A DNA stretch of 44,062 bases from Pontibacillus yanchengensis Y32. GTDB taxonomy: Bacteria; Bacillota; Bacilli; Bacillales; BH030062. The notes beneath the pieces are model-generated. The model saw only the letters and a program-made list of their open reading frames with translations. It had not been told where the DNA came from and did not search any database. The stretch spans positions 1 to 44,062 of the forward strand of contig NZ_AVBF01000035.1 in assembly GCF_000770635.1 (NCBI RefSeq). Direction: 5' to 3'. Numbering within the stretch: the stretch's first letter is position 1; each line of letters begins with the position of its first letter. Below are positions 42,172-44,062 of the stretch, one piece after another. Both the position numbers and the translations under genes were made by a program.

Positions 42172-43326
42172 CTATTCTAAAAACCATTTTACTTTGTCTA
42201 CTTTTACATCTAACGAATTCTTCACATCATAATGTGTGAATTCTATATTACCCGTTTCTCCAGGATAAAGGGTGTCTGGGAAAGAGTAGACTTCATTTGA
42301 TAAAACATTCTCACCGGAATCATTCACTAAAATATAAGATAAAGATACAGAGTTAATTGGGACAGTAGCCACACTTTTTATTTTTCCTTTAACAATGAGA
42401 TCTCCAAATTCATTTAAAGTTGCTTCAAGAGATGTAACTTTTACAGCATCTGTTTGATTCTTTTCACTTTCTTTTTCTGCTGCATTTATAGCTTGTTCAA
42501 TTCGATTTTGTTGAGCTGTTTCAAATGCTGTTTTCTCTTTCTCAATCGTTGTTTTTAAACTCTGGAGCTTTTCACTATTAGGTGCATATCTTAATCCTTC
42601 TTCAACAAAGCTTCTTGCATTTGAATATTGTTTTTGTTTTAATCTTTCATTCGCATTTGAGAAAGCATAAGCAACAATTTGTTCGCGAATTTGTTTGACT
42701 ATTTGCTTAGCTGCATCTGTAGGAATTGATTCTGCCTGCCACAATATATTTTTTAGTTCTTCAATGGAAGGTTTATCTTCCATGGTTTCTTCAAGCTGGT
42801 CTATCTTAGTATTGTTTCTTAAAGACACAATTTCTTCTAATAGATTGCGAACAACTTCACCATTATAATTTTTTAGGAGCTCCTCAGCTGCAGTTAGGGT
42901 TTCAAGAGATGTTTTATACCGCTGGTTATATGTCTGTGTTCTCGCCTTATCGATTTTGGATTGTACATCTAAAGCGATAGTCATAAATTGTTTATTATGT
43001 GAAGCGGCTGGGAACTGATGGGTGAGGGACTCGGCTGCTTCAAAATAATCTTTTGCTTTGCTGTAATTTCCTTTAAGAGCAACTTGTTCACCGGAACGAA
43101 ATTTTGCTTGAGCAGTTGCTGTCTTTTGTTCCATAATAAAATATGTAGTTCCTAAAGAAATAATGGATAATATAAGAACGACCATAGGTAATAACCACCA
43201 ACGGTTAAACTTATTGGAATTCGGATGTATTCTCTTATATAAATCAGCAGGTAATTCTTCACCACAATATATACAATATAATTCTTTATCATGTGTACGA
43301 GTACCACAATAGGGACAATGAGACAT
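42172..43326 (-). CDS. Zinc-ribbon, single-pass protein with FxLYD domain
   Basis: 384-aa protein: an N-terminal zinc ribbon (CPYCGTRT ... CIYCGEE, residues 4-24), one membrane segment (about 44-66), a long helical repeat region with TPR-like character (residues 70-290), and a C-terminal FxLYD-type beta domain. The ribbon would be cytosolic and the rest outside. Together with the protease gene it forms a two-gene unit; such zinc-ribbon/TM proteins (TcaA type) are linked to envelope stress. Start ATG 43326, preceded by TAGGTGAT. Confidence 0.75.
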   Translation of the reverse strand: MSHCPYCGTRTHDKELYCIYCGEELPADLYKRIHPNSNKFNRWWLLPMVVLILSIISLGTTYFIMEQKTATAQAKFRSGEQVALKGNYSKAKDYFEAAESLTHQFPAASHNKQFMTIALDVQSKIDKARTQTYNQRYKTSLETLTAAEELLKNYNGEVVRNLLEEIVSLRNNTKIDQLEETMEDKPSIEELKNILWQAESIPTDAAKQIVKQIREQIVAYAFSNANERLKQKQYSNARSFVEEGLRYAPNSEKLQSLKTTIEKEKTAFETAQQNRIEQAINAAEKESEKNQTDAVKVTSLEATLNEFGDLIVKGKIKSVATVPINSVSLSYILVNDSGENVLSNEVYSFPDTLYPGETGNIEFTHYDVKNSLDVKVDKVKWFLE

Positions 43327-43451
43327 AGTATCACCTACTTTTAGTGAACATTTTATGCTATTAGTTTATCACATGGAACCTATGGCTGTACCCATTTCTT
43401 GTTAATCACTACTTAATTATGTGCTAAAATAAATAAAGAAGATGAAGACAA

Positions 43452-43477
43452 TATTTTATCTGATTTTTGATAAAATA
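43452..43477 (+). promoter_or_regulatory. Inverted repeat upstream of the 26-aa ORF
   Basis: TATTTTATC (43452-43460) and GATAAAATA (43469-43477) are perfect 9-bp arms with an 8-nt centre, 35 bp before the start codon of the 26-aa ORF. Could be an operator or an AT-rich hairpin. Confidence 0.4.
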
Positions 43478-43511
43478 CATATGATAAGGCTAATTAGGAG
43501 GTGGATCTAAA

Positions 43512-43592
43512 ATGTTTGAAGCAGTATTTGGAACAGTTTCACTACTTATACTTATTATTAATATTGGATATTGTATGTTTGACCATAGTTAA
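43512..43592 (+). CDS. 26-aa hydrophobic peptide
   Basis: A 26-codon ORF, MFEAVFGTVSLLILIINIGY then CMFDHS, with AGGAGGTGG 8 bases before the ATG. One membrane helix. It has its own terminator (43610-43639) and an inverted repeat upstream, so it forms a complete transcription unit. Too short for family recognition; toxin-like or regulatory membrane peptides have this layout. Confidence 0.55.
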   Translation: MFEAVFGTVSLLILIINIGYCMFDHS

Positions 43593-43609
43593 AATGGTAA
43601 GCAGATAAG

Positions 43610-43640
43610 AGATGAATCGATTAACGGTTCATCTTTTTTT
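43610..43640 (+). terminator. Terminator of the 26-aa peptide
   Basis: GATGAATCG, ATTAA, CGGTTCATC then TTTTTTTA: 9-bp stem with one G-T pair. Confidence 0.85.
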
Positions 43641-43654
43641 ATTGTTTAGCGAAA

Positions 43655-43975
43655 TTATAAAATTCAATGCTTGTGTATAACTGAAAAAGTGAAGTGGCCA
43701 CGTCCAGCTTCAGCGCCCAGCGACTAGCAAACTTCCTGCTCCTCCTTACGATAAGTCAACATCGAATCACGCATGTTTTCGTTTTGCCTTTATCTCCTAC
43801 GGAATCAGGGGAAGTTCTGGGGTGAAGGAGGTTCGATTAAACTCGCTGCATCATGCAGCAATATCGAACTGACCTACCTCCTGTAGGCCCGCCTCGTGCA
43901 GCAACATCGAACCAACCCACATCGTGTGGGCCGCAGCATATACGTCGCTAGCAGGGGGCCCTGAGCTTTTATTCT
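43655..43975 (+). repeat. R1 repeat, longest copy, with three hairpins
   Basis: The fullest R1 copy. Left flank ATTATAAAATTCAATGCTTG and GAAAAAGTGAAGTGGCC, then GCGCCCAGCGACTAGC, CCTCCTTACGATAAGTCAAC, GGGAAGTTCTGG, and the module: GGTTCGAT (43830-43837) pairing with ATCGAAC (43863-43869) around GCTGCATCATGCAGC (43845-43859), then CCTACCTCCTGTAGG (43873-43887) and CCCACATCGTGTGGG (43916-43930), then GCATATACGTCGCT and GGGGGCCC. Confidence 0.75.
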
Positions 43976-44015
43976 TGTGATGAATTGTTAAATCTTCCTG
44001 TAGATATCACATTAT

Positions 44016-44055
44016 AGCCCCATTATCTTGAAGACTTGGATTCGAGATATTATGG
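44016..44055 (+). repeat. R4 motif at window end
   Basis: CCCCATTATCTTGAAGACTTG followed by GATTCGAGATATTATGG; almost identical to the inverted copy at 5761-5801. The element may continue past the window. Confidence 0.6.
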
Positions 44056-44062
44056 ATTAGAG

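Overview
The window looks like chromosomal DNA of a low-GC, Gram-positive, endospore-forming Bacillaceae. Evidence: strong AGGAGG-type ribosome binding sites with frequent GTG/TTG starts, YjcZ-, YrzI-, YwpF-, YndM- and ComFB-type proteins, a LytS/LytT pair, and a C30 carotenoid cluster of the kind found in pigmented marine or halotolerant bacilli. Halobacillus or Pontibacillus relatives are my guess; no rRNA is present to test it. No tRNA, rRNA, CRISPR array, transposase or phage gene was recognised.

Layout. 1-4.2 kb: LytS/LytT two-component system followed by a CstA-family transporter, with a LytTR-type direct repeat and a cre-like palindrome in front of cstA. 4.4-5.1 kb: an RNase H-fold protein. 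5.1-5.8 kb: a gene-free composite repeat. 5.9-7.3 kb: a zinc-efflux operon (CDF transporter, 41-aa membrane peptide, CzrA-type repressor) behind a palindromic operator. 7.4-15.5 kb: single genes (ComFB-like, MFS exporter, YndM-like, metallo-beta-lactamase fold, VOC, HAD dehalogenase, GNAT, CorA) separated by copies of a dispersed repeat (R1). 15.7-19.8 kb: small membrane proteins, a DedA protein, an HPr-like protein behind a SigB-like promoter, an SDR and an HD hydrolase. 19.8-20.6 kb: a structured leader with a 24-codon ORF and terminator, then two YrzI-like mini-proteins flanking an 18-aa peptide. 21-23.4 kb: moeA-moaA for molybdenum cofactor. 23.5-27.7 kb: YwpF-like, a Ktr/Trk potassium channel subunit and a PAS-GGDEF-EAL protein. 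28-30 kb: YjcZ peptide and a radical SAM protein. 30.2-38.5 kb: two facing carotenoid operons. 38.6-43.6 kb: an unknown gene, TauE-like, DoxX-like, a membrane trypsin-like protease and a zinc-ribbon FxLYD protein, then a 26-aa peptide.

How the genes work together. The two carotenoid operons together encode synthase (CrtM), three CrtN/CrtP-type desaturases or oxygenases, a CruF-like hydratase, a glycosyltransferase (CrtQ) and a PlsC-type acyltransferase: a plausible complete route to a glycosylated, acylated C30 pigment. LytS/LytT most likely senses extracellular pyruvate or a similar acid and switches on cstA, with catabolite control layered on top.

The most unusual content is between the genes. 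At least five (up to eight) R1 copies occur, some carrying a module whose 5-bp hairpin stems change sequence from copy to copy while staying paired, including the enclosing stem. There are also a 28-bp-arm hairpin at 27.7 kb, a nested foldback at 34.2 kb, and a mini-gene cluster that resembles the known Rae1 ribosome-dependent nuclease target of B. subtilis but sits behind an attenuator-like leader.
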